From contig JALIHJ010000002.1 of the NCBI GenBank assembly GCA_022984795.1, forward strand, positions 62,001 to 126,000: a DNA stretch of 64,000 nucleotides, in the 5' to 3' direction. Of this stretch, positions 26,820-35,928 are shown one piece after another. The notes under the pieces are model-generated. The model was not told the DNA's origin. It ran no database searches and saw only the letters and a program-made list of their open reading frames with translations. A program made the translations under genes and the position numbers. Numbering within the stretch: position 1 is the first letter of the stretch; each line of letters starts with the position of its first letter. The DNA comes from Fabrea salina. Taxonomy: Eukaryota; Ciliophora; Heterotrichea; Heterotrichida; Fabreidae.

Positions 26820-27515
26820 TTAAAAGTCGCTAGGAACAAACTGAATGAACGCTCCAAAGCTTCCAGGTCTAGCCAGTGCACCCTTACCCAGTAGTTGGTG
26901 TTTCTCTTCGTGAATTATACGAACTAAATCTTGGTAGGCAAAAGAACTAACAAGTCTCATTTTGCGTCTAGTAATTAACTTGTAAAGAAAGAACCCACAC
27001 AAACCAAGAACCAAGCACAAAGAACCCAAAACCCACAAAAAAGCTTTTGTTGGTTCACTAAGCGCTAAAACGTAACAGAGCCCAAAACCAAAAAAGCAAA
27101 ACGTGAAAAGTATAATGCTAAGCATATGCCATAAAAACAAGAATCCAATTTCAGCTTCCTTAGAACTTTCAGTCATTCTTTGACTTACTTGAGCCATGAA
27201 GGTGTTTAGCTCAGAAAAGGGTATTAAGTCTGCTAAGAATGTGCTCTGGAAATTCTTAATAGTATATTTGTAGTCTTCGTAGGGCACTGGAACTTCTTTT
27301 TTGTTGCCAATTGACGCCACTGTGAACTCTGTAAAAGCTAAAGCAGAGTTTGTTTCTGAATTTGGGATTACAAAGGTTTCTACAGTCCGCTCTAAGTTGC
27401 AGAACTTCTTTGTGGTAACTTTGAAATTCGGGTTAAGGCCATAGTCAATTGTATCTGGATTGACTTCTGGAGATCGAGAGAGTGCTTCCTTGTAAGAATT
27501 AGAAATTAAAGACAT
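26820..27515 (-). CDS. Two-TM cluster protein, copy 3
   Basis: The protein has 231 residues. It has the short polar N-terminus with DYGLNPNFKV, FVIPNSETNSALAFT, NFQSTFLADLI, FMAQVSQRM, two TM helices at about 137-180, and the tail LVRIIHEEKHQLL then RPGSFGAFIQFVP. The tail is the most diverged of the intact copies (ALARPGSFGAF in place of ILVRPGNYGAF). Confidence 0.8.
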   Translation of the reverse strand: MSLISNSYKEALSRSPEVNPDTIDYGLNPNFKVTTKKFCNLERTVETFVIPNSETNSALAFTEFTVASIGNKKEVPVPYEDYKYTIKNFQSTFLADLIPFSELNTFMAQVSQRMTESSKEAEIGFLFLWHMLSIILFTFCFFGFGLCYVLALSEPTKAFLWVLGSLCLVLGLCGFFLYKLITRRKMRLVSSFAYQDLVRIIHEEKHQLLGKGALARPGSFGAFIQFVPSDF

Positions 27516-27986
27516 TTCTAAAGTAATTAATTAGTTACGATAACCTTGAATGAATTGAACAAAAGCTCCGTACCTCTGCTCAGTAGTTGGTGTTGCTTCT
27601 CTTGTATTACCCTTGTTAATTTTCTTTGAGCTCTAGTCACAAAATTTATCCTGGCATTCGTTTTTGCCATGTCAGTAAAGCAGCACAAAATGGAAAAACC
27701 AAAAAAAGTATAATGAGAGGCCAAGGACTCTTGACTACGGCAGATAATACAACAATGAGAATAAGAACAAAAAGAATACCACAACTGAAGCATGCCCTTG
27801 ACCCTGAATCATTGGATTCTTTTGATTCTTCTCTAACTGCAGTAGTGGTCTCTCTACTCACTTCAGACAAAAAAGCAACTAAATCACTTTGGGAGATCAA
27901 CTCCTGTAGAAAAGTTCCATAGAATTCCTCTAGTGAGTACCTAAAGGGTTTGGTAGGCACTGGTATGTATCTCCTCGTCTCAATTA

Positions 27987-28000
27987 ATTCCATTGTACCC
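27987..28000. repeat. Target-site duplication, left copy
   Basis: ATTCCATTGTACCC matches 28103-28118 (ATTCCATAGTGTACCC) apart from two extra bases in the right copy. Confidence 0.7.
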
Positions 28001-28102
28001 AAGCCGAAGCAGAGGCCTAGAAAAGGAAAATACTAAAAAGAAGAAAGAAATAAAGGAAAAAAGAAAAAAATGAAAAAAAAAAGGAGAGATAAAAAAAAAA
28101 AA
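28001..28102 (+). mobile_element. SINE-like short retroposon, copy B
   Basis: The 102-base insert begins AAGCCGAAGCAGAGGCCTAG and passes into a long A-rich tail (about 28030-28102, ending in 12 A) next to the right target-site copy. It lies inside a two-TM family gene and is absent from the paralog at the same place. The core CGAAGCAGAGGCCTAG and the flanking CCAAG are shared with copy A (14155-14293, opposite strand), so the two seem to be one family, with this copy truncated at the 5' side. Confidence 0.7.
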
Positions 28103-28118
28103 ATTCCATAGTGTACCC
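28103..28118. repeat. Target-site duplication, right copy
   Basis: Partner of 27987-28000; it directly follows the poly(A) tail of the insert. Confidence 0.7.
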
Positions 28119-28326
28119 AGTGCAAGCCACTACACTATAATAGCTAGATCTAGGTATCAAAAAGTGCTGTTCTTCTACATCACTACTTCCTGACCTATCT
28201 ATGCGTGTTTCAAAGTTAGGTGCAGGAGGGTGTTCAGTCGGGTTTGGAGAAGGTCTTTGCTGAGGAACTGCAAGTGATTGTCGGCGGGAGTATTCTGGTT
28301 CAGGTTCCATAGTTTTTTTTAGTTAA

Positions 28327-29061
28327 TTAAATTGGATGACTTGGAATGAACTGAACAAAAGCTCCATAGTTTCCAGGTCTAACGAGTATACCTCTGGTCA
28401 GTAGTTGGTGCTTCATTCCCCGTATTACAGTTGTTAGTTTTTGTTCAGCAGTAGTTGCAAAAGCTCTTTTGGTGTCTACATTAAGACCAGGGGTGTTATT
28501 ATTGAATAAATAACAGCACAGTATTACTATAGAAAGTAAACAAATTGCTGTAAGTGCAAAAAAAAGTGGAAATTTAGTACCCAGATATATGGAAAAACCA
28601 AGGACTATGGTAAGAATACCAATGCGGAATAGTTGCGAACAACCAGGCGTGTCTGGCTCATTGGGTGGTTCTGGAGGTCTTCCAGCTTCCCGAGTTACTT
28701 CTGTGCTTACTTGACGTAAAAAGGCGTCCAAATCACTTTGAAAAATCAACTCTTCTAAAAAAGTTGCGTAGAAGTTTTCTAGTGAGTATCTAAAAGGCGT
28801 CTGGGGAACAGGGATCCTTTGGAGCTGACTAACTCTTTCCATTGTATGTGGAGTAGAGGCCACCACACTGTAGTAGTGTGACCTTGGAATTAAGAAGTGG
28901 TGTATGTTTATCTGAGTGCTTCCGGACCTTTCTATGCGTGTTTGGAATTGAGGTGCAGGAGGGTAGTCGTTTGAATTTGACTGGGGATTCACAACTATTT
29001 GCTGGGGAGCAAGTGGTTCTTGGTAGGAGTCTGAAGCAAAGGACTCTGGTTCGGGTTCCAT
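28327..29061 (-). CDS. Two-TM cluster protein, copy 5
   Basis: This 244-residue protein starts MEPEPESFAS. It has the polar N-terminus, HFLIPRSHYYSVVAST, IPVPQTPFRYSLENFYATFL, FLRQVSTEV, two TM helices at about 147-190, and the tail KLTTVIRGMKHQLL then RGILVRPGNYGAFVQF. It is the closest intact relative of the broken copy next to it, and the two form a subgroup apart from copies 1-3. Confidence 0.8.
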   Translation of the reverse strand: MEPEPESFASDSYQEPLAPQQIVVNPQSNSNDYPPAPQFQTRIERSGSTQINIHHFLIPRSHYYSVVASTPHTMERVSQLQRIPVPQTPFRYSLENFYATFLEELIFQSDLDAFLRQVSTEVTREAGRPPEPPNEPDTPGCSQLFRIGILTIVLGFSIYLGTKFPLFFALTAICLLSIVILCCYLFNNNTPGLNVDTKRAFATTAEQKLTTVIRGMKHQLLTRGILVRPGNYGAFVQFIPSHPI

Positions 29062-29545
29062 AGTGAAAATAACTTTAGGCCAATGATTAAGGCTTATTTT
29101 TGATTGTTTAGGTCACTAGGCATTGTAGAGGTAATTCCATTTAAGGAAGTTAAACAATATAAATGGCCTAGTTGTTGTCCACTTTGAAAATAGCGTCATG
29201 TGCGGACAGGGATAGCTTACTCATAGAAATCACTTGAAAAAGAAGCCTTTCAAAAGTCTATAGCACAGAAAATGCCCAGGGCTGTATTTACAGGAATTAA
29301 AATTCGCTTGTACTGAAATTAGCCTATTCTAACGAGTTTCTGTTAGCTAAATACCCCTAGTGCACCAAGCTACCTTTTTCACTCCTCACTCTAGTTATTA
29401 ACACCTTAAAGCACTTACAAGCTAATTTGTATTTATTAGCCATTTACCATAAACTAAACAATCTTTTTAACAATAAGCAAACAGAGTTAACTATTTATAA
29501 GTAGTTAATGAAACATTTTGACATAATAGTAAATTATCGAATATA
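29062..29545. other. 484-base intergenic region
   Basis: This is the largest gap without a gene. It separates the divergent starts of cluster copy 5 and the next gene. It holds the 20-base leader element at 29123-29142. No open frame, tRNA or further repeat was recognised; the right half is AT-rich. Confidence 0.6.
29123..29142 (-). promoter_or_regulatory. Conserved leader element of the two-TM cluster
   Basis: TTGTAGAGGTAATTCCATTT is the second occurrence of the 25951-25970 element. It lies 61 bases upstream of the ATG at 29061. Confidence 0.45.
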
Positions 29546-30328
29546 ATGGATTTCAAAGAAAGATTCAAAGGCAAAGTCTCTAGAGTTGGGAAACTCGGAG
29601 AACTGAGCATAGACTCCTCTAAAAGTATTTCTAAATCCGTTCAGCCACAAAAAAACCACAAATCAGTCATGCAGGTATCGGCAAATAACATTATTCGTGG
29701 AGGTTTAAAAAATGCCTCCAAAGAAAGACATGGCGAGCAGTACTTGAGTCCGGTCAAATCCAGAACCCAAGAACCTGTCTTCTTATACAGCGAGGTAGAA
29801 AGGACCCCTGAAAAACCCAAACCTAACCAGTTTTACTCTGCCGTTTCCCAAGAATTAAGTCCTGCTGAAGTCTACCAGCAAAGAAACCAACTCCCTAGAA
29901 AAGCTAACCTCTCTGCCAGACACCCCAACAAGTCAGGCCTCAGCAACATTGACTCCCGAAGTGAAGCCATTTCGGAACTGGAAACCTACTCCTCACGCAA
30001 GAACTACGCTGAGTACACTCCTTACAGTCTAATGGACTACAGAAACTCCAGACCTGAAAAGTACTACGAGTTGGGCGGCCTGGGGCCCTACAACATCGGA
30101 ACAGAAGAATGGAAAAAGCGCAAAGAGATGCAGAACCGCCGAGAACAGTACGCTAAAAGCATCTCTGTACGAAAATCAAGCATGCTAAACAAAAACCCTT
30201 CGTTTGCAGAGAAACCAAATGGGCTTCAAAAGCCCTCAGAACAGTCTCCTTCTCCCCCGCCTAAAGACTACGTAAGTCCTTTTTATTCTCCAGGGATGAA
30301 GCCACGCAACAGTTTTTCAAGTGATTAA
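29546..30328 (+). CDS. Hypothetical disordered protein
   Basis: This 260-residue protein is not recognised. It is rich in Lys, Ser, Pro, Tyr and Asn and lacks hydrophobic segments. A possible helix at about 195-215 (EEWKKRKEMQNRREQYAKS) is strongly basic. Several S/T-P sites suggest phosphorylation. A cytoskeletal or basal-body linker is a guess from composition only. Its stop is 17 bases before the ATG of the TRIM-like gene on the same strand. Confidence 0.65.
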   Translation: MDFKERFKGKVSRVGKLGELSIDSSKSISKSVQPQKNHKSVMQVSANNIIRGGLKNASKERHGEQYLSPVKSRTQEPVFLYSEVERTPEKPKPNQFYSAVSQELSPAEVYQQRNQLPRKANLSARHPNKSGLSNIDSRSEAISELETYSSRKNYAEYTPYSLMDYRNSRPEKYYELGGLGPYNIGTEEWKKRKEMQNRREQYAKSISVRKSSMLNKNPSFAEKPNGLQKPSEQSPSPPPKDYVSPFYSPGMKPRNSFSSD

Positions 30329-30344
30329 TTTGTTAGCAATTAAA

Positions 30345-31562
30345 ATGGTTGAAAGTCTTGCATATTGCGCAGTGTGTTTTGAAGAGTATGACCACGAAGA
30401 AAGAGTCCCCTTGATGCTGATAAGCTGCGGACATACCTTTTGCAGGTGCTGTTTGATGCTACTCCCTGAACCACTGAGGTGCCCTTACTGCATGAACCTT
30501 GAGTCACACTCTCTTTCCGAGCTTCCTAAAAACATACTGATTTACCAAATCCAAGCCCAACTTAACCCTAACGAAGTAGACATGTGCAGGCACGAAGACT
30601 TACTGTTTTACTGCAAAATTTGCAAGTACCCACTCTGCCTGAACTGTGTTGTGAAGCATAGTAACCATGGTCTGGTTAATTTAAGTGATCCGCAACTAAA
30701 AGAATTAGTTGACTCGCATATTGAACAAATCAAAAAGGCCTACAGATTCAGAATCAACGAGTGCGAAAAGCGGAAGCAAATAGCTGAAGAAATGCTTTCT
30801 AAGTGGCAAGCTAATTACGAACAGAACCGCGAACTGATCCAAAACAAGTTTGAAGCGATGCAGCGAGCAGTGGAGAACCAAGAACAATACTTTTTAGACC
30901 ACATTGCGCAGTTATTCCAAAAAATGAGCAGCGGGAACGAAAGGGACGACAACTTACAAAACAACTATAGAGTAGATGTAAATATCGACCAGGACTGGCT
31001 TATGAGCAACTTAAGTCAAGTAGGCAACATTTCTTTAAACAACCCTGACCGCCAAGAATTCAAAGTCCGTCGCTCACGCAACGTAAAAGCTCTCAACTGG
31101 AAGTACTCAGGACGCATTGACGCCTTGGCTTTCAAGGTTAGCCGCGAAGTTTACTTGTCGGGCTTAGGAGTTTCTACGCCTTACAAAACCGACAAAGAAA
31201 CCACAATAGCTGAAATGAAAGTGCTCAGAGGCAACACTACTCGTAGTGAAGTAATTTATTTGCACTCGTTTCCTTTTCGGCTTGAAGTGGACTTTGCTTC
31301 AGGCGTGTGCAAAGTTCCTTTTGAAACACTAGTTCACATTCAGCCCAACACATTACACACTGTTTACTTGAAAATGGCCGGAGCTAAAACTTTTAAGTGT
31401 GTGGATTCGTTCACTAGTGTCACAGGTAGGGATAACACCCATTTTACTTTTTCAAATGCTCAGTTTGTGCAAGGCGATGAAAGTAACCGAACTGACATAC
31501 AGTGCGGACCTATTGTGGATTTTTATTACGTTACGGACTTGGGAGAAGTCCCTGTGAGTTAG
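30345..31562 (+). CDS. TRIM-like protein: RING, B-box, coiled coil and PHR domain
   Basis: The protein has 405 residues. A RING finger lies at about 8-50 (CAVC, CGHTFCRCC, CPYC), a B-box at about 80-112 (CRHEDLLFYCKICKYPLCLNC), and a coiled coil at about 125-190. A C-terminal PHR-type beta domain at about 255-400 has the phrase ALAFKVSREVYLSGLGV and ends GPIVDFYYV. This set marks an E3 ubiquitin ligase in which the PHR domain binds the substrate. ATG 30345 is used because the longer frame starts with GTG inside the preceding gene. Confidence 0.88.
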   Translation: MVESLAYCAVCFEEYDHEERVPLMLISCGHTFCRCCLMLLPEPLRCPYCMNLESHSLSELPKNILIYQIQAQLNPNEVDMCRHEDLLFYCKICKYPLCLNCVVKHSNHGLVNLSDPQLKELVDSHIEQIKKAYRFRINECEKRKQIAEEMLSKWQANYEQNRELIQNKFEAMQRAVENQEQYFLDHIAQLFQKMSSGNERDDNLQNNYRVDVNIDQDWLMSNLSQVGNISLNNPDRQEFKVRRSRNVKALNWKYSGRIDALAFKVSREVYLSGLGVSTPYKTDKETTIAEMKVLRGNTTRSEVIYLHSFPFRLEVDFASGVCKVPFETLVHIQPNTLHTVYLKMAGAKTFKCVDSFTSVTGRDNTHFTFSNAQFVQGDESNRTDIQCGPIVDFYYVTDLGEVPVS

Positions 31563-31582
31563 GTTAAGCTATGATAGTAAGG

Positions 31583-31885
31583 TTATGGGTTCTGAGAGAA
31601 GTCTTCGTTGAAGTCTTGTATATCTTGAGTAATAGTTTGTTTGGTAGTTTCTAACTGGTTACTTAAACCTTCTAGTTCTGAGTATACTTGGTTAAAGTCT
31701 TCCCTTATCTCAGGAACTTCTTGTTGTATTTCAGACATCTGTTCTTTCAGAGACTTGAGTTCTTGCGAGTTGTCTTCTGAGTAGTTGTCTAGAGGGTCGT
31801 ATTCCTCTGTAAGCACCAAGAAGCTTTTAGGCTCTGAGTAGCCTATAACTCCAAGCACTCCCAGTGCCAGTATTAGTTTATTCAT
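31583..31885 (-). CDS. Small protein with signal peptide and coiled coil
   Basis: This 100-residue protein is not recognised. Residues 1-16 look like a signal peptide (MNKLILALGVLGVIGY). Residues 40-95 are acidic with heptads (LKSLKEQMSEIQQEV and on), a coiled coil. It is likely secreted or lumenal. Its ATG overlaps the stop of the upstream Nudix gene by one base (TAATG), which is unusual for a nuclear gene. Confidence 0.65.
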   Translation of the reverse strand: MNKLILALGVLGVIGYSEPKSFLVLTEEYDPLDNYSEDNSQELKSLKEQMSEIQQEVPEIREDFNQVYSELEGLSNQLETTKQTITQDIQDFNEDFSQNP

Positions 31886-32337
31886 TATAAATCTTGAAGA
31901 ACCCTTAAAACAGTAGAGTTAAAGAACTCCTGGACTTCTGGGTAGCAAAGCAGTCTTCCAGAGTGCTCGTTTGCTTCGAACCAAGATACTTCTTCGATTT
32001 CTTGGGTGTCTTGGATTTCTCCTACTTTTTCTATTTCGGCCAAAAAAAACTTCACTGACTTTTGCTTCTGGCCCTTTGTGTAAGTTGGTTCTCCAAGAAG
32101 AAGGGCTTCTTCAGGAGAACTCACCCAGTCTGTACCTGACCAGAACCTAGTACCAGTATGGCCTGTTTCCTCCATGAGTTCCCTTAAAGCTGTTTGTATG
32201 TCTGTTTCTCCTGGCTCTTTGTGGCCTTTAGGTAGCGAAAGGTGGCCCTTTTTCCGTGACTTGCAAAAAAGCACTTGGTAGGTATCGGTGACTTTTTTTA
32301 CTCCAACTACTCCACAGCTCTGTACTTTTGTGATCAT
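31885..32337 (-). CDS. Nudix hydrolase, Ap4A hydrolase-like
   Basis: The protein has 150 residues. The complete Nudix box GHKEPGETDIQTALRELMEETG lies at about 39-60, read here as G-x5-E-x7-R-E-x2-E-E-x-G. The short single-domain form and the start SCGVVGVKK fit NUDT2-type bis(5'-nucleosyl)-tetraphosphatases, which clear Ap4A. Other nucleoside diphosphate substrates remain possible. The TAA overlaps the next gene's ATG. Confidence 0.85.
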   Translation of the reverse strand: MITKVQSCGVVGVKKVTDTYQVLFCKSRKKGHLSLPKGHKEPGETDIQTALRELMEETGHTGTRFWSGTDWVSSPEEALLLGEPTYTKGQKQKSVKFFLAEIEKVGEIQDTQEIEEVSWFEANEHSGRLLCYPEVQEFFNSTVLRVLQDL

Positions 32338-32338
32338 G

Positions 32339-33877
32339 TTACTTTTTAAATCTATTGATTACATTGTGGTAAGACTGGAGTGTAGTGGGGCTTTTGGACC
32401 TTGAAGGGTTGTTGGGGGGCAGCAGTCTAGAGGGTTTCCTGTTGAGCAAAGAAGTAGAGGTGGAGGACTTGAGTTGCACAGAACTGCGTCTTGACTCCAA
32501 AAGAGCTGAAGGAGGACTCTTGGGGATTTCATTGCCTCTGTATCCTGAAATGATTTGGAACAGTAGTGAGTCCAGTAGCTTGTCGAAAGAGTTTACTGTA
32601 TCTAAAAACACCTTAAACCTTTTGTCTTCAAGCACTGCAGACTCAGTATGTGCAAAGGTATGGTAAAAACCTTCCATTTCAAGGTAGTTCCACATCAAGT
32701 ACAAAGCAAAGTCTTTGGGGCTCCTTATGTAAGTTCCTTGGATGAAGCACTGTCCTTTGGTAGATATGTTGGCTGTAGAACCCAACAACCACCCTGAAAA
32801 CCTCAAGAACTTGTAAACTTTAGTGTTTTCTTGCAAGTTAAACAGAATGGCTTGGTTCCAAATACTGGGTAGAAACTCACTTGGACAACACAAGTCCAGA
32901 CAGCCCTGGAAGTCTTCTAGTTCGTTTTTGGAGATCCTTTGTTTTAAAGCTTTCCAAATGTTAAAGATATGCTGGAGTCTTTCTTCTAAGTTCGCTAGGT
33001 CTTGGGAGGACTTCATTCCTCTGTAAAGCAAGTAGTTCTTCCAAGCACGCATAGAAACTAACCCGTTGGTGTGGTTCATGTCCTGGAGGAGTTGGTAGGT
33101 GTGCTTGCGCAGCAAAGAGGGTTCAAGCGACTTAAGTTCTGGAAGTAGCATAGTAAGTACTAAAAACTGTGCAGCTTCAGCTTCAATGTGGAACTTGCGA
33201 GCTTCGTCTAGTTTCCAAAAAATAGACTCAGAGTAAGTAACCCAGTCTTGAGACACAGGGCCAATTTGCTGTCCTTCGCAGTCTTTTCCGAGGACTTCAG
33301 TGAGTAACTGTTGGTTGTAGTTGTAGTTAAGGGCAGCAATCATGGTTTCTAGTTTGAGAGTGAGTTCTTCTTGAGTGAGTTTTTCTTCTTCGAGTATCAG
33401 GAAGAAAGTGAAGATTTCTGAAACTTCGTTAGAACTCCTAATGCTCAGTAAGTCAGTTAAGTCGTAGTTGTGCTGCCACTCTTTGTACAAAGAAGAAAAC
33501 TCTTCTTGGGTGACTTTGCTTTCTGCAACCCACTTAAGAATTCTAATTATCAGTTACTGCCACAAGCCTTGCATTTTGCTTTGTTCTTTAAAGCCCATTT
33601 CCACATTGCGGTCGAACCTAATCGCTTTAAAAGAACACTCAGTTACAAAAGCTATTTTGGTGTCGATGTGGTCCAGTAAGTACTCTTGGCTGCTTCTTGG
33701 AAGAGACCTTTCGAGCGAAAGTTCTAAGTGTAAAGACCTAATTAAATTCAAAGTTCTGATTGGCAAGTTCTCGATGAATCTTGAAATGGCAGGCGAGTTG
33801 CCACTACTAAGAGTGATTCTGTCCTTTTGGGGTTGGTAGTTCTGTCTTTTAAGCAATTCAGTTAGGTCTAAACTCAT
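32339..33877 (-). CDS. Helical protein of unknown function with one 15-base intron
   Basis: Exons 33877-33558 and 33542-32339 give 507 residues. It is largely alpha-helical, soluble, and not recognised. Trp/Leu-rich helices run from about 100 to 420. The last 60 residues are Ser/Arg/Pro-rich. It starts 11 bases from the divergent oxysterol-binding gene, so the two may share a promoter. Confidence 0.75.
33543..33557 (-). other. 15-base intron
   Basis: It reads GTAACTGATAATTAG on the minus strand. The unspliced frame ends at the first TAA. Splicing joins GLWQ to ILKWVAES. Confidence 0.85.
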
Positions 33878-33888
33878 ACTTAATAAAA

Positions 33889-35928
33889 ATGAGACAAGAA
33901 AATATTAAAAAAGAAGGAAAAGTTTACAAAAAAAGCGGAATTCTCAAAAGCTGGAGCCAAAGGTACTTAGTAGTTACCCACGACAAACTTTACTACTACA
34001 GCCACCACAAAAACGAACGTCCTAAAAAAGTTGAAGAAATCAACTCACTCACCTGCACAGTTGGTGAAGCCAAAAAAGACTTTTATGTGTTCAAGCTCAA
34101 AATTCCTGAAAAGAAAAGCTTAACTATCGGAGTCAAGTCTAAAGAAGAACTAGACCAGTGGACTGCTTGCTTCACCCACACTCAAAGTGAGTCTGAAGAA
34201 GATCAAGAAGTCCACCAAGAAGTTCACCAAGAACCCCAAGAAGAAGGCCCCAGGCCTAAGTGGGCTGAAGAGTCCCTTGAAGCTTTTAAGAAAATACAGA
34301 ACTGGAAACTAGTTTCAGACCAGTGCTGGTGTTCAGGAAACTGGCTGAAACAAGTCCAACTAGTAGAAGCCCCCAGTGCTTTGGTAGTTGAGTTCATCCA
34401 GCACAAACGTGGTTCCTGGGACTGGTGCTTTTCAAGCCAAAGAACTGTATCCACATTTGGGAACTGGTTAGTGTCTTACTCAGAAGGCCGAACTAAGAAG
34501 TTCGTTTTGTTTTCAGGCTCCTTTGCCATTCCGCCTTTTGAAACCTTTTTGGTGCAGAAAACAGTTAAGCACCTGCACTACCCTACAGAACTCAACTTCA
34601 CTGAGTACTACTTGGTTTCCCAGCATCCTTATGAAGCTTATAGAACCTTAGTGACCAGAGTTACCAATACAACGATGTTTAAGGCTTCCTTTAGTTCCTT
34701 GAAAGCAGCTCTGGACATTGTGCAGTTCCAAGCTTCTGCTTCTGACAACGCTTTGTCCCTAGAACTTGACCGCAAACCAAGTATAGAAACCTTCAGTTTC
34801 AAGGACTTTTTTGTGTACGGAAAAGGAGGCAGGTACGAAAGGGACGAAATCAACGGAGGGTTGATTCTCAACGACAAAGAACTTATCTCTTTCCAAAGAG
34901 GAGTTTTGAAGCACTTAATCAAAAGCATGGGAAGGAACTTGCTCAGTGGAAAGTCAGTTATGAACATTTCTCTTCCTGTAAACATCTTCGAACCTAAGTC
35001 TTTGCTCCAGCGACTCTGTGAAATGTTTGGGTACGCCCCTATATTCCTAGAAAAAGCTTGTGAAAGCCAGGGCCTTGAAAGGTTCAACCAGGTGCTTGCC
35101 TTTATGGTGTCCATGCTGCATATGTCTACTGAGCAAAAAAAGCCCTTCAACCCTATACTGGGAGAAACTCTGCAAACCCAACTCGGAAGCTGTAAACTCT
35201 ACGCTGAGCAGACAAGCCACCACCCTCCAGTGGCTAATTTCCAGGTTTACGGAGAGAACTGGAAAATGTACGGGTACCACGAGTTCACTGCAGCCACTTC
35301 TGCAAACTCTGTAAAGGCTCGCCAGAAAGGACTAATTAAGATAGTCATAGAGGATGTGGAATACATAGCAAGTCTTCCCTACGCAATGATAACAGGCACT
35401 CTTATGGGCAAAAGGTACTACAACTGGTCAGGCACCCTTACACTGATAGACACTAAGAACAGACTGTTTTCAGAACTCCAGTTTAACCCTGACAAAAAAG
35501 GAGCTATTTCAGGGTTGTTCTCCAAAGCTTCTTCACAACAAGACTACTTCAAAGGCACCATTCAAAAAGTCTCTAGTTCCCATATAAGTATGACTCCTGA
35601 AGGCATTAACTCTATACTGGCAGACGGCAAAAAACCAGTGAGTCCCCACGAACAAGACATCAAAGAAGAAATCAGCTTCGTAGAGGGCTACTGGCCTTTG
35701 TACTTGGAAGTTTCAGGAGTTAAGTACTGGGACTTCGACGACTACAGGCCTTACAAACTGACTTCTTCTGATAACTTGCTTCCTTCTGACTCATCTCACA
35801 GAAAAGACTTAACTGCTTTGCTCGAAGGAAACGAAAACGAAGCCCAGCGCGAAAAAGAAGTCCTCGAAAACATACAAAGGAACGACCGCAAACTCAGAGA
35901 ACAGTATGCTAAGTCTAAGAAACCTTAG
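33889..35928 (+). CDS. Oxysterol-binding protein-related protein (PH plus ORD)
   Basis: The protein has 679 residues. A PH domain lies at about 8-100 (GKVYKKSGILKSWSQRYLVV, ending DQWTACF). A middle region (about 125-270) has a START-like look, with GSFAIPPFETFLV. The sterol-binding ORD runs from about 330 to 660 and carries the signature EQTSHHPP. ORPs move sterols and PI4P between membranes at contact sites. The PH domain may target it to Golgi or plasma membrane. No FFAT motif was noticed, so the ER partner is unclear. Confidence 0.92.
   Translation: MRQENIKKEGKVYKKSGILKSWSQRYLVVTHDKLYYYSHHKNERPKKVEEINSLTCTVGEAKKDFYVFKLKIPEKKSLTIGVKSKEELDQWTACFTHTQSESEEDQEVHQEVHQEPQEEGPRPKWAEESLEAFKKIQNWKLVSDQCWCSGNWLKQVQLVEAPSALVVEFIQHKRGSWDWCFSSQRTVSTFGNWLVSYSEGRTKKFVLFSGSFAIPPFETFLVQKTVKHLHYPTELNFTEYYLVSQHPYEAYRTLVTRVTNTTMFKASFSSLKAALDIVQFQASASDNALSLELDRKPSIETFSFKDFFVYGKGGRYERDEINGGLILNDKELISFQRGVLKHLIKSMGRNLLSGKSVMNISLPVNIFEPKSLLQRLCEMFGYAPIFLEKACESQGLERFNQVLAFMVSMLHMSTEQKKPFNPILGETLQTQLGSCKLYAEQTSHHPPVANFQVYGENWKMYGYHEFTAATSANSVKARQKGLIKIVIEDVEYIASLPYAMITGTLMGKRYYNWSGTLTLIDTKNRLFSELQFNPDKKGAISGLFSKASSQQDYFKGTIQKVSSSHISMTPEGINSILADGKKPVSPHEQDIKEEISFVEGYWPLYLEVSGVKYWDFDDYRPYKLTSSDNLLPSDSSHRKDLTALLEGNENEAQREKEVLENIQRNDRKLREQYAKSKKP

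Larger units (their letters stand above)
27527..28310 (-). pseudogene. Two-TM cluster copy 4, broken by an insertion
   Basis: It is closest to the neighbouring copy at 28327-29061 (shared MEPEPE start, HFLIPRS, IPVP, FRYSLE). The frame is interrupted at 28001-28102 by an A-rich insertion with a target-site duplication. The 3' part also has a frame change near 27660 and a small deletion that removes the ILVRPGN part of the conserved tail, followed by a further frame change. Three independent lesions argue for a true pseudogene rather than an assembly error. Confidence 0.8.
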
